Position numbers and translations under genes: made by a program
The notes under the pieces: generated by a model
Seen by the model: only the letters and a program-made list of their open reading frames with translations
Told to the model about the DNA's origin: nothing
Database searches by the model: none
Assembly (NCBI GenBank): GCA_916613615.1
Contig: OU744723.1
Span: 67,588,239-67,652,238, forward strand
Source of the DNA: Steromphala cineraria
Taxonomy: Eukaryota; Mollusca; Gastropoda; Trochida; Trochidae
Reading direction: 5' to 3'
Length of the DNA stretch: 64,000 nt
In this document: in pieces, positions 42,861-53,780 of the stretch
Numbering within the stretch: position 1 is the first letter of the stretch
Layout: each line of letters starts with the position of its first letter

Positions 42861-43098
42861 GCGTGATGTCAAGCGTAACAAAGCCTGATCAAAGCGGGAT
42901 TAAAGCGTGAGGAACCGTAACAAGTCGGGAAATAATTCGTCCCCAAAGCGGCAACCAATTCGTATCAGAGCGTATCAGAGCTTATCTGAGAGTAACATTA
43001 CTTAGGAGATCGTGATATTTTTGGAAAAGTAAACAAAAATGACAGCGCTTTGCTCGCCGATTTAAAGCGCGGCATTCGCCATTGGTGTCAACTAGGTA

Positions 43099-43720
43099 TA
43101 ACCCTCTACGTTACCCTCGTTTCCCGAACACTTGCTTAACAGTATACATTACTGTAACCCTCGCCTTCCCTAACCCTCTCCGTTACCCTCGTTTCCCGAA
43201 CACTCGCTTAACAGTATACATTACTGTAACCCTCGCCTTCCCTAACCCTCTACGTTACCCTCGTTTCCCGAACACCCCCTTAACAGTACATGTTTACATT
43301 ACTGTAGTCCTCGCCCCCCTTAGCCCTCTACGTAGCCCTCGTATCCAAAACACTCGTTTAACAGTATCTATTACTGTAACCCTCGCCTTTCCTAACCGTT
43401 TACGTTACACACTATACACTACTGTAACCCTCGCCTTCCCTAGCCCTCTGCGTAACCCTCGTTTCCCGAACACTCGCTTTCCCTAACCCTATACGTTACT
43501 GTAACCCTCGCCTTCCATAACCCTCTACGTTACACAGAATACATTAAAGTTACCCTCGCCTACCCTTACCCTCTACGTAACCCTAATTCCCTATCACTCC
43601 CTTGCCCGTAGACCTATCCGTATCCTTTGCCTAGACATCGATTCATAACCCTAGCTTTACTTTATACCTGCCCTATCACTGTACGTTACCCTCGTTTCAA
43701 TAACCCTCGCATAACCATAT
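43099..43720. repeat. 72-bp satellite, right segment
   Basis: ACCCTCTACG begins at 43101, ACCCTCTCCG at 43173, and further units follow at close to 72 bases, with drift after about 43400. Because 72 is divisible by 3 a 134-codon frame (43082-43486) is open through it with repeated RYPRFPNT; I regard it as a by-product. CCCTAACCCT phrases resemble telomere repeat. Confidence 0.9.
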
Positions 43721-44370
43721 ACCTAATTTTGTCCCTGTGCCTCTAAGTAACTCTCTTTTCCATCACCAACTATTTACTAAAACATTACCATACTCCTCGT
43801 TTTTCCATGACTATCGCCTTTCTTAACTTTAATTCAGATTTACCCTAGCCTTGGTTGTTATCCTCTTTTCTCGTAACCTTCTTCACTAATGAATTAAACC
43901 TAGCTTTGTTCTTACCTTTATTGTTACTCCCATTCCACATCCATTGCCTAACAAACAACTTGTCCCTATACAAATCATCGTTCGAAGTTTTAAACTTTTC
44001 ATAAAGTATAATTATCTATATTTTTTTCTATTTATTCAATGATTGATCCTTGAGCGATTTTTGAAAAAAATCAAAAATAAGAAATTGTAATTCCACGGAA
44101 ATTTTAAAATCCTTATTTACAACATATGGTACATATACAAACATTGGTTAGGACCTAATCAAACCGAGTTCAATGCAAGATATAGTTGAATTGAATATCA
44201 AATCTTATGAAAAAGAAGATTTATTAATGAAAGAAATATGAATAGGAATGTTGTTATTTTCATGTTTCGACAAGAAATTACGCATCAAACGCTGTCTGAT
44301 AAGCTATTATTATATCTATTAATATCGACTGTTAAGTACACGGTACTTTTTCATTTGATTTTCATGGCAT
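43721..44370. other. Degenerate C-rich then AT-rich non-coding sequence
   Basis: Decayed satellite-like phrases persist to about 43960. After that no feature is seen up to the GA tract. Confidence 0.45.
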
Positions 44371-44773
44371 AAAGAGAGACAGAGACATAGACATAGCATA
44401 AAGAGAGACAGAGACAGAGACAGAGAGAGAGGGAGGGAGAGAGGGAGAGAGAGAGAGGGAGAGAGAGAGACAGAGAAAGAGAGGGAGGGAGAGAGGGACA
44501 GAGAGAGAGGGAGGGAGAGACAGAGAGAGAGACAGAGACAGAGAGAGAGACAGAGAGAGAGACAGAGAAAGAGAGGGAGGGAGAGAGGGACAGAGAGAGA
44601 GGGAGGGAGAGAGAGAGAGAGAGACAGAGACAGAAAGAGATAGGGAGACAGAGACAGAGAGAGAGACAGATAGAGAGAGGGACAGAGAGGGACAAAGAGA
44701 GAGTTAGACAGAGACAGAGAGAGGGAGACAGAGACAGAGACAGAGAGAGGGAGACAGAGACACAGAGAGGGAC

Positions 44774-44805
<32 letters not shown>

Positions 44806-45010
44806 GGAGAGAGGGAGAGAGGGACAGAGAGAGAGAGAGGGACAGAGATGGACAGAGAGAGAGAGGGGGACAGAGAGATAGAGAGGGAGAGAGGGACAGA
44901 GAGAGAGAGAGAGGGAGAGAGAGGGACAGAGAGAGAGAGGGAGGGAGAGAGGGAGGGAGTGAGAGAGGGAGGGAGAGAGGGAGGGAGAGAGAGGGACAGA
45001 GAGAGAGAGG

Positions 45011-45103
<93 letters not shown>

Positions 45104-45107
45104 GGAA
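44371..45107. repeat. Long GA-rich simple repeat (about 740 bp)
   Basis: The plus strand is almost wholly purine: GAGACAGAGACAGAGAGAGA and GAGAGGGAGGGAGAGAGGGA variants, ending in a pure (GA)n run at about 45014-45094. Frames of 110-269 codons on both strands (Ser/Leu or Glu/Arg repeats) are artefacts of the repeat. Such polypurine tracts can form triplex DNA and are difficult to assemble, so the length may not be exact. Confidence 0.95.
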
Positions 45108-48100
45108 TTCAAAAACCTGGCTGCTCATCCTACGTACATTACTAATAACGGTGTTATTTATCTCTTACACTGATATTGAATGACAATGAAATAATGTTTA
45201 ACTGAGAGCAAAGAAATGTTATCATAAATGGCGAAATAAGTTGTGTTTCAAATTTACGGGTCAGATTTAGATAAGATATTGAAATATGACTTTACACAGC
45301 GTAAACAATTTTGAAATTGTTTAATTGACAATTATTATTATATTATTTCCTTTCATGCACATAAATCAACAAAAAATATGTTACCTACCTCATAAATCTA
45401 TAAATCTAAAAAAATTAAATGTATATATTAAACAGTTTGATAAGGATAAATCACTTTGGTCCCATAGATACGTTATCAATACAGTGCTCAGCTGGAGGGC
45501 ATACCACACCAGATATACAACTAGACGATCATTCTACTAAAAATATTTACATCTCCAAGAGTGTTATCTGAAAAGTAGATTTATACTGAAGTGTCAACTC
45601 TTCTATGTATAGATAAGCAAGCAGACGGGCCACTATGGTTAATCGATATCATTTTGTATATTGATTACTAAATATGTACAAATCCAAGTATAAATACAAC
45701 GTACTTCAAGCGTAGCTTCTTTTATCTAACTTATAAACATGTTATTTTGTTCTTAAGTCATTTTTCATATTATTTTCCAAATTCATAAAACTGTTCCTTT
45801 ACAACCTAACTAATTCCTTTCCATAATTCGAGTTGTTTGAGCAGGGGGCTATATTAGAATAGGATGTATAAATTAGTATACTGTTGGGAGGTAGAAAAAC
45901 TTGCATGCATAAAAAGCGTAGAGACAGTTTAACGTTAGCTTCTTAAAATTCTTAACATCATAAGTAGGAAAAAGCGAAATCATTATCTCAATTACTAAAG
46001 GCCATTTTTACAACTTGATATCATTAAAAGTAAGCCCGGGGAAACTCTTTGCCCCGAGTGATATAAATATTTCTTTATGGTTAGCATATAAGTGTTACCA
46101 ATAACATTTCATAAGCAATTGGTAATACCGTAAAATAGAAATACTACTCCATAACATATACCTATACAGTTATACATATAATAGGGGTTTTTGTTTCCCA
46201 ATTAAAAGACGAAAGGTAACAGTTATAAACACACATGTTTATTTTGGTTGTTTTCATTAGTTTGATAATTCTTATACATATTTATTCATCCATAAAAGTA
46301 CCATAAGTGTTTACATACGATGGTTCTCCAATGTTATTATGTCATTACAACTAATCCATGTCTCCATTCCCACATATAATTGCAGTTTTCTGATTGTAAA
46401 TAATCCATATTCTCTTAGTTATTTCGTTGTTTAATCATCGTTTATTGAACAAAAGAAACATACTTTACATCAAAAACATTGATGAAAATGTTTAAATCCG
46501 TACTTATATGCAAAAGTGACGGTTTAAAAGATTAACTACAGGTTATTGTAAAATAATAATAATTGATTTTCCATCAAATAATTTTTCCCAATCTGTCTTA
46601 CATAAATTACAATGACCTCATCTATAAAAGCAAATACCTATTTCTACTATTTTAATGAATGTTACTTTTCAGAAGATTTTATATTTTGAGATTCTCATGA
46701 CATCATATCCTTAACAATTTAACTACTGAAACTTGTCACATTATTTACAAAATCAAAGATTATGAATATTAGGATATTAATAAAAAGAATGTTCCTATCC
46801 AAAACTTAAACACGAAATTTCATATTCATACTAAAACATACAATGTATTTACATAGATTTTTTAAACTCTTGGGTCAAAATACAAAAACTAACTTTTATA
46901 GCCCTTAGGCCTAGCTCAATGACTAATACTGTTTACCAATGTGCCTTCTTGGTGTTTTCAAATTGCAGGGATGTCAATGACATTCATCATTCCAACATTA
47001 CAATTAATTTCTAAACTGTGTCTCACCAAGGAATGCAGATGTTTTAATCAAACAGGATATTTAATCTTACAGGATGATTGCTTTGTTCTCTCTTCACATT
47101 AACATGAGGAACTTAACGATGGCATAACATAAGTATTTACTGATTAAAAACACCTAGATGTGATTTTTCATAGTCTTATGATGGTTATTAAAAGTCACAT
47201 AATTCACACAATAGTGTATTTCAAAATATATACTAAAACATCATCAGTCCGGTTTGAGGGGGGGATAAGTCAGCTCGCCTGATGGCTCTTGTTTTTATAC
47301 ATGACATGGTAACTATTGAATTGTGATTAATATTGTTCTTACTAAAACGTAAACTGCGTAAACAGATTAAGTTAGGTTTTGTTTATTACCTGATATTCCG
47401 AGATTGTAATCACATTTATGCTCTACTGTCATAACCTTTGATATCTAAACTTAACAAGATCGGGGATCTTTAAGGTAAGTTATGAAACTTCCTCACAATC
47501 TACTGAAGTTCCGTTATTATACTAGGCTTAAAAACTCTTAGCGTTTCAACATATAGGCATTAAATGAGAGAGCTCCCCTTAAAGCAAATACGTATCGAAG
47601 TTTTACAAGTGGCGAAGTGGTAAATAAATACACAGGGATGCTTTGGACATATGGTTGTGTACATCTACCCTTTTAACAGTAGTGCAGACAATAACAGATA
47701 CACCTACAACAAATAAAACAATACAATAAACACAATAATATGCTTACTGTTCAGACCTGTATTGGTCAGTTTCGTTCTAATTTTGGTTTAGTCAATGGAG
47801 CAAGCTTCCCAACTTAAACGTGATTCAGAAAATTTGAAAATGACAACCACACAGGAGCGATTATACAACTATTTTAATCCTCACTTTCACAAGGAATAAT
47901 ATCTGTATATGTAACCTAAATAGTAGTCTAACCAACCATAAAACGATTTGACAACAAGACCCGAATGGTCTGAAATTACTTAGACTATAGCCACAAATGA
48001 ATTTTTGAAAACGTTAAGACTAATCCAAAATTGATTTTACTTTCGTTGAAATGACCACAAACATTTGATTGGGACCATATCACACAAGAAATTGACATCA

Positions 48101-48329
48101 AAATTAAACCATAGAGTTTTTTAATTTGGGTACGGACGCATCCTCAGGTGATGCACGTGCAGCTTCATTTCGTCATGCGCATGCTTTTGATTTTGACATA
48201 TGGACAAGGGAAGTTTAAATGTTCAGACAAAGATTTTACACTTACCATACGCATGTAGAGACTTTTGTGATTGTGTGTATGGGGAAAACTTAAACATATC
48301 GTTTCAAGTTGTTTGAGTGGCATTCTAGA
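45108..48329. other. 3.2 kb of AT-rich sequence without recognised features
   Basis: Read on both strands; no open frame above 71 codons, no element termini and no tandem repeat were recognised. Confidence 0.45.
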
Positions 48330-48776
48330 AGAGTAATTCTATGGATGAAGACTTCTTTACAACATCAACTAGGACACTGTCAAAACACTCACAAACAACA
48401 AACATGATTACACTCAACGTCGTTTAGCCGAAGCTTTACAAATTTTCCGTTTCCGGCCATCTATGAACAGAGATCAAGGCTATCACATCCCATCATATTA
48501 CAGCCATTTAATCCGCCCATAATTAATCCACTTAACTCAATTAACTCACTCACAAACTGGTTCCCCACTTATCCTATGTTTTCTTAGCATCATGTAATTT
48601 ACCCTTCAATGTAATTCTTACCAATTCTGCTGTTACTCTTGTTGTTTCTCATTATCATACCAACTGTATAAATTGCTGTACTCCTCATTTTTCACCATAT
48701 GCTTGAAAACGGTATGAGGATCTATACCGAAACGTCGCTACTGTTCAATAAAGAAGTTGTTCATCCATAGAATTAC
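48330..48776 (+). mobile_element. Penelope-like element, 5'-truncated 3' end
   Basis: It contains the C-terminal coding end of a GIY-YIG-type Penelope protein (48373-48522), a 3' non-coding region and the terminal phrase CCGAAACGTCGCTACTGTTC, AATAAAGAAGTTGTTCATCC. The very start (AGTAATTCTATGGATGAAGA) is the reverse complement of the very end (CATCCATAGAATTACT), an inverted terminal arrangement common in Penelope-like insertions. Just before the GAAACGTCG there is a small hairpin GGTAT...ATACC. Confidence 0.75.
48373..48522 (+). pseudogene. Penelope-like GIY-YIG protein, last 49 codons
   Basis: The frame reads DTVKTLTNNKHDYTQRRLAE, ALQIFRFRPSMNRDQGY, HIPSYYSHLIRP and ends in TAA. RRLAEALxIxxxRPSxNRDxGYxLPxxY is the end signature I recognise from Penelope-like retroelement proteins. 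Everything upstream (RT and most of the endonuclease) is missing. Confidence 0.75.
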
Positions 48777-49303
48777 TCTTGTCTTCCCTATGTCGTTTCA
48801 AGAAACTATATTATATTTAGGTTGAATATAATTTTGAAACATGTCATATTGGCAATAAATAAACAAAGGATATCGATTTGACCGTTGCATGGATAATTGG
48901 AATAAAACTGGTTTTATAGCTCTTCCCTTTCTGTTCAAACGGCACGCAAGTTAAACTACTTTAAGTAGTAAATAGTAACCTATGCCGAGGTTGATACGGG
49001 AAATATAACCCCGAGGGAACCGATCTAGATATCAACCTCCGATGACGTCACCTCAGGTTGATATGGGATATAACCTGTTAGCTGTTTAATAGGTCGACGT
49101 CATATCATCCCTAGGTGTGTATCTGTTTTAAAAGATGCGGTTGAAATGGTGTCATTAGATACTTGAATCAGGATACGATTGTCTCTAGTCCTGATTTACG
49201 TGGTAATGTTTCTTTAAACCCCCTGGGATGCTATAAACCCTCTTTTAACTATCTTTCGCTTGTTTCCCTTTTGAAGTTATTGCCTTGATTTTAGTTGAAG
49301 GTT
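48777..49303. other. Non-coding interval
   Basis: A weak inverted pair, CCGAGGTTGATACGGGAAAT / AACCTCCGATGACGTCACCT, lies near 48980-49070 with a TGACGTCA box, perhaps a decayed hairpin cassette. Nothing else recognised. Confidence 0.4.
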
Positions 49304-49935
49304 ATACAGCTGCGTACCTTAAGTTTGTTCACCTGCTTGTGATCCTAGTGCAAATATCATGTAATTTGGGTTTCGTTTTGACGTTCATAAAATAACTCCA
49401 GGACCACTTACAGAATATCATCAATTGTCCATGTGTGAAATTACCATTCCCAAACCATATTTAGGGGTCGTCGTGTCACTGGTGCTGAATGTCGATATTT
49501 GGCATGGTTAAATAGACAGATGGGGTCATATTTCTGAAATTCTGATTTTCTTAAATGTCGATTAAAATCATCTATGTAAACTTTGTAGGACAAAATTCAT
49601 CATAGTTACGTTGTCTGAGTGCTAAGGAACACATATGAATAAGATCTAAAGCTGTTGATCACTAATGAAAGATTTTGTAGAGCAAAATAGAAATCAGTGT
49701 TTTCGAAATATTGACCCCTGGTCACTTCAATGACCTGCCAAATTTGTTACAGCTATCTGCTAGGTATGACATACGAATATGTCAACGCAAATTGAATCTT
49801 AACTTTTGCAGTGAAATTCCATCATTATCGGTTTCGTTTTCACAATGATAAGATGTCTCAAAGACGTTACAAATTACATGATATTTGCACTAGAATATGA
49901 AGGTAAGTGAATAAACTTAAGATACGCAGCTGTAT
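49304..49935. mobile_element. TIR element of about 632 bp with CAGCTGCGTA ends
   Basis: Left end ATACAGCTGCGTACCTTAAG, TTTGTTCACCTGC, then CTAGTGCAAATATCATGTAA. The right end in reverse complement is ATACAGCTGCGTATCTTAAG, TTTATTCACTTACC, then CTAGTGCAAATATCATGTAA. Arms of about 63 bases. A TA lies at each border, compatible with a Tc1/mariner-type target but not proof. The interior shows no transposase frame, so it is non-autonomous. Confidence 0.85.
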
Positions 49936-49949
49936 GCTGTGAACTCTAT

Positions 49950-50370
49950 CTGCGTAGGCTGGTTATCCCATAACCACCTTGGTCGGTTATAAGATTGTGA
50001 ACAAACACAAACAACTGGATTTGTAAAATGTTTAGTTTTTATCTTAGAAAGAAAGTAAAGATTTTTAAACAACGAAAGCGGGATTCGAACCCGGGATCTA
50101 TATGATGTCGAGCAGCGCCTTTACCAGTTGAGCGATATAGCTAGGACACATTCTACTTGATGTACATTGTCGTGTCATGTCTGTAATGTCTCCTGTGAAT
50201 ATATATCAATATTGTAATAAAAAAGTTTTGATGTAAGGAATCAAGTTTTCTGTTCTAAAACCCTAAGCAAGGGGTATGGTTAATAGTCTAAATGATAATT
50301 CTTATTAAAATATATTAAACCCGTAAAATATGAAAATTATCGCTAACGTTTATAAATTGATCGTCATTAA
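49950..50370 (-). repeat. Composite repeat with tRNA-like segment, copy 3
   Basis: Left part: CATAACCACCTTGGTCGGTT, ATAAGATTGTGAACAAACAC, as at 37.31 kb. Minus-strand tRNA-like region at about 50150-50085: A box TCGCTCAACTGGTAAAGG and B box GGTTCGAATCC within CCCGGGTTCGAATCCCG, the best preserved T arm of the three copies. Right part: TTCTAAAACCCTAAGCAAGG, TTAAACCCGTAAAAT and AACGTTTATAAATTGATCGT. The acceptor ends do not pair, so this is a tRNA-derived repeat rather than a tRNA gene. Confidence 0.75.
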
Positions 50371-51485
50371 ACAAATTTCTTATATGTTGGAGAACTCGTC
50401 ATATCAAGAATTTGACTATTTTGCACTTTAAAATAAATAAATAAAGAAGTATTCCGATTGGAAATTATTTCAAATGGACTATACATATAATTCAAACAAG
50501 TCATCTGTCCTTCACACTCTGCCTTGGAGATGAAAACTTGTTAAAGTTGGACCATGGCTCCTTTGTTGTTAACCGTCGTTTAACTAACAGCATTTTCAAA
50601 CAATCCACGGAGTGAAATACCTTTGTATGAGCAAGAATATGTCGTGAGAAGATGGCTTCTATTGAAAAAGTTACATAACACAAATACGCATATTTTTCTC
50701 TAATGCGTGTATACATTTGAAAAAAATTATCATTTCTAAATTCTTTGCGTGGAAATGTTCAAAACACTAACCTAATTATATATAAACTATCTGTCTCCCA
50801 AGCGAGTTAGCGAGTCGATGTTTACACTGGAAGCAAAATGCACAAACATCGATGTAACATAATATTCAGAACTCCGTCAAAAGTACCCTATTGTTGCATT
50901 GAGATGGATCTTCTCTGTAAAATATCACCGTCCATAGTCACATAATTCGTCTTTTATCATAGTATCACAGTTTCATGACTGCGCAATGCTACCTGATGTA
51001 TGTAAGATAAGCTATTGTTAATATCTGATGCATCTGGTTATGGCATGCTTACAAAAACATATATGTGCATTAGTTTAAAAAATAGGCTTCTGGTTTATGT
51101 TTTGTTACAATGTATTTGTCGAATGTGAGAAGGGGTAAGAAATAAAATGTACTCTACCAGAATCCCTACCATGTATTGTCGATATGTAAAAAATAAGGCA
51201 TGATTAATGCTTTTCTGGGTGATATTAAAATAAATTTCAGAAGAATTTTCGTATAATAAATGTCAATTTTTTGATTGAAAAAGGACACTTGAAAGTATTC
51301 TTTGAACGATGGTTTAACCCTTGTTGTTATCAGTTGGAGAATACGACATAATAACTCGAAATATTTGTCATTGAAAATCTTACATGTGATGAATACAACT
51401 GAAACGTGTATTTTCTTCTGCCTTCTCAATAGCAATTACTTTATTTTGGAAATCACGATGTTCCGGAGTAAACGTACGTGCATGC
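50371..51485. other. Non-coding interval
   Basis: AT-rich; frames of 71-89 codons on both strands around 50500-51550 show no domain signature. Confidence 0.4.
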
Positions 51486-51849
51486 TTAAAGGGGCAGTAG
51501 CACGTTTTTTGATAATTTTATATTTTAAAAATTGCACTTATAATGGTAAGTAAATGCCTAATGTATTATATTGACAGTGTTAACAATCACATTACACAAG
51601 CCAATCAACCATAATCAGAGGACAAAGTATGAGGATTTACATAAAATCCATTGGCGGCCATTTTTGTGTGAACACCTTTAATTCATTTTTGTAAGAAAAA
51701 GGAATCGCATGGCTGAACCTTACGTTATATATTTGAATTATTACTGCTCCATTTAGTTTAAATACATTGTCTTTCATTTGGAACCATTTATTTTAATTTT
51801 CCTGACATCACCTTATATTCCCCCTAAAAACGTGCTACTGCCCCTTTAA
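51486..51849 (+). mobile_element. TTAA-type MITE, copy D (complete)
   Basis: TTAA at 51486-51489 and 51846-51849; 364 bp, the same length as copy C. Ends TTAAAGGGGCAGTAGCACGT and ACGTGCTACTGCCCCTTTAA are perfect inverted repeats over 20 bases, so this is among the best preserved copies. Confidence 0.95.
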
Positions 51850-53780
51850 TTCAAAACGTTGTCAAAAGAAGGAGGTGGTTATGAACCTGTTCTTATGTTT
51901 TCCACTTCTAAATGCTCTTTGATGCATTGATGTGATACATAAGTCATAATGAAATCTACTTATCATAGTTTTGAGTGTTAATGTACTCGTTCTTATGGGT
52001 GAGTCCGATCAGTACCGTTGGTTTCATCAATCAATATGTTAGCAACTTATAGTCTTTATTTCCCAACAAAGATTATATATTTGTTAATTAGAAACAGAGC
52101 GATTGAAGAAAGTTTATTTCTTAGAATGGCCCCAGAAAATGTTAGCTTATTTCCTGGGATCAAACCTGTCATAAATCAACCTGTTCGTTCGTATTCCTAG
52201 AAGAAAATATTCAGTATTCAGTGGAAACTGTTGGTGGCCATTTTTGTGTGAACACCTTTAACCAATGGGTTGGGTAAGGGATTCTGATAGTTAACCCAAC
52301 ATGATGTCCTCTGTTTAGAACCGCTATGTTTTATTTAGAATCATCAACTTGCAATTGAAGAGTTCTATTTTCGTGTATGTGCGATCACAATATTATCTTA
52401 AAACTGTGGCACTGTTACGGTACTTACGTTTACACTGTACCAACAAATGGGTCTTAAAATGATTTGATAAGCCATTTAACTTTGAAATAATAAGTATTAA
52501 AAAATAGTTCGAAGGTTGAAAGCAATTCTGTAATATAACTACTAAAGCTTTATAACATGAAATCAGGACGTCTCCCAGAGTGAAACCTTTCGATAAGGTA
52601 GAGTCACCTTGATCTTTGATCTTTGATCCGCGACTGACTCAATCGATATCGTTATCGTTCTTAGCAGGAGGCAATATCTATCAATCAACTTGCAAAGCTG
52701 TTCAGTCAAATACTTTCATCTCTATAGTGTAATCTAAACAGTGAAACGCTGACTCACTAACTCAATGCCTTTGTAAATAATCCTATTATGCAAATCGAGA
52801 AGTCTAGCCATTTCGTTGTATTTTCACTGGTAGCACAATGTTAAATATATTTCATACATACAAAACTAATATGATTTCTGTTCCTATATAATCCTTTATA
52901 TATTTATGAAATTCATGCCAAGTCTACATTCTCTGCTCTAACTTTCAAGGCAGGTGATAGTTGCTTGGTTTCCTAATGAAATCATATAGTTTGATAATGA
53001 CCATTATCATTATGATATTCCTGTTCCCCAAATACATATGTCATTCACATATTCAAACCTTTCTGCATCAGGATATGATATGAGGGGTTGGGTTGGGAGG
53101 GGGGGGGGGGGGTATACTGTACGTACAATGTACACAGGTAAAGCTTAACAAAAAAAAATTTGCTTTCAATGGTTATTTTTGACTTTATCGCAAATACCTA
53201 GAGCGTTAAAGATAGGATGCCCTAGCTGTAAAAATATTAAAGCCGTTAAAACTCTGGCTTACTATAAGTTAAAAAGAAGGTTCTCTAGCATAATTGTAAA
53301 GCAAAGGGTTCCATTGAGTTTTTTGATTTAAAGAGTATTTTTGGTGTTGAAATGAAGCTATAATTAAAAATGAAAGAAAATGAAAGAAAATCCACAAACT
53401 AGGAACAAAATTATATAGATAGTGATGAAAAATGGTGTCTGATGGCTTTGGTGAATAGAGTCCAATAGGATCGTTTTCTCTTGTATTTTAACAATCAGCA
53501 ATGAGTTAATCACAGTTTTTACACACTTTCATGAATTGGCACAGGATAAATTGAATGTTAATAACTTAATATGGTAGAAAGAAACACTCAAACATAATTT
53601 TATAGCAAAGGGTTTTATTTAAGGAGTCTTTTTGGATTGAAATGACAAAAAACAGCTGTAATTTAGCTTATACCCCACTTCCGGTCTCTCTGCTATGGTT
53701 TCCTTTGTTCTAACTTGAGGTGTTTTGACCGATACACATCATCTGTTCTAATACACCTATTTTTGTATTGCACACCAACA
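51850..53780. other. Non-coding interval with small repeats and a poly-G run
   Basis: TGGTGGCCATTTTTGTGTGA, ACACCTTTAA at about 52231 is an isolated fragment of the TTAA MITE interior. A run of 14 G lies at 53099-53112, preceded by GGTTGGG. A diverged direct repeat (AGCAAAGGGTT...TTTTTGG.TTGAAATGA) occurs at about 53303-53360 and 53604-53650. No gene recognised. Confidence 0.5.

Larger units (their letters stand above)
41946..43098. mobile_element. PIF/Harbinger-like foldback element inserted in the 72-bp satellite
   Basis: The 1153-bp insertion separates CTTCCC-TAA (41943-41945) from TAA-CCCTCTACG (43099-43101). Joining the flanks with a single TAA restores the continuous repeat phrase, so TAA is the target duplication. 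Termini: AGTTCACACCAACGGCGCTT on the left; AGTTGACACCAATGGCG in reverse complement on the right. Inside, AAAGCGTAAC / AAAGCTT motifs occur tens of times, mostly forward at 41990-42220 and 42650-43000 and reversed at 42240-42450. 3-bp TWA duplications are a PIF/Harbinger hallmark. No transposase gene is present. Confidence 0.85.

Noticed and set aside
43082..43486. 134-codon frame with repeated RYPRFPNT
   Set aside because: Created by the 72-bp satellite period being divisible by three; neighbouring units with indels break it.
44319..45183. Open frames of 111-269 codons in the GA tract (Ser/Leu-rich and Glu/Arg-rich)
   Set aside because: They are direct translations of a dinucleotide-type repeat, open on both strands, with no other coding evidence.
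48970..49110. Another full hairpin cassette
   Set aside because: It has a TGACGTCA box and partly inverted GAGGTTGAT motifs, but the arms do not pair over enough length to be sure.
50085..50150. Functional tRNA gene on the minus strand
   Set aside because: A and B boxes and T arm are good, but the acceptor strands do not pair and the same segment recurs within a composite repeat at 37.4 and 41.4 kb.
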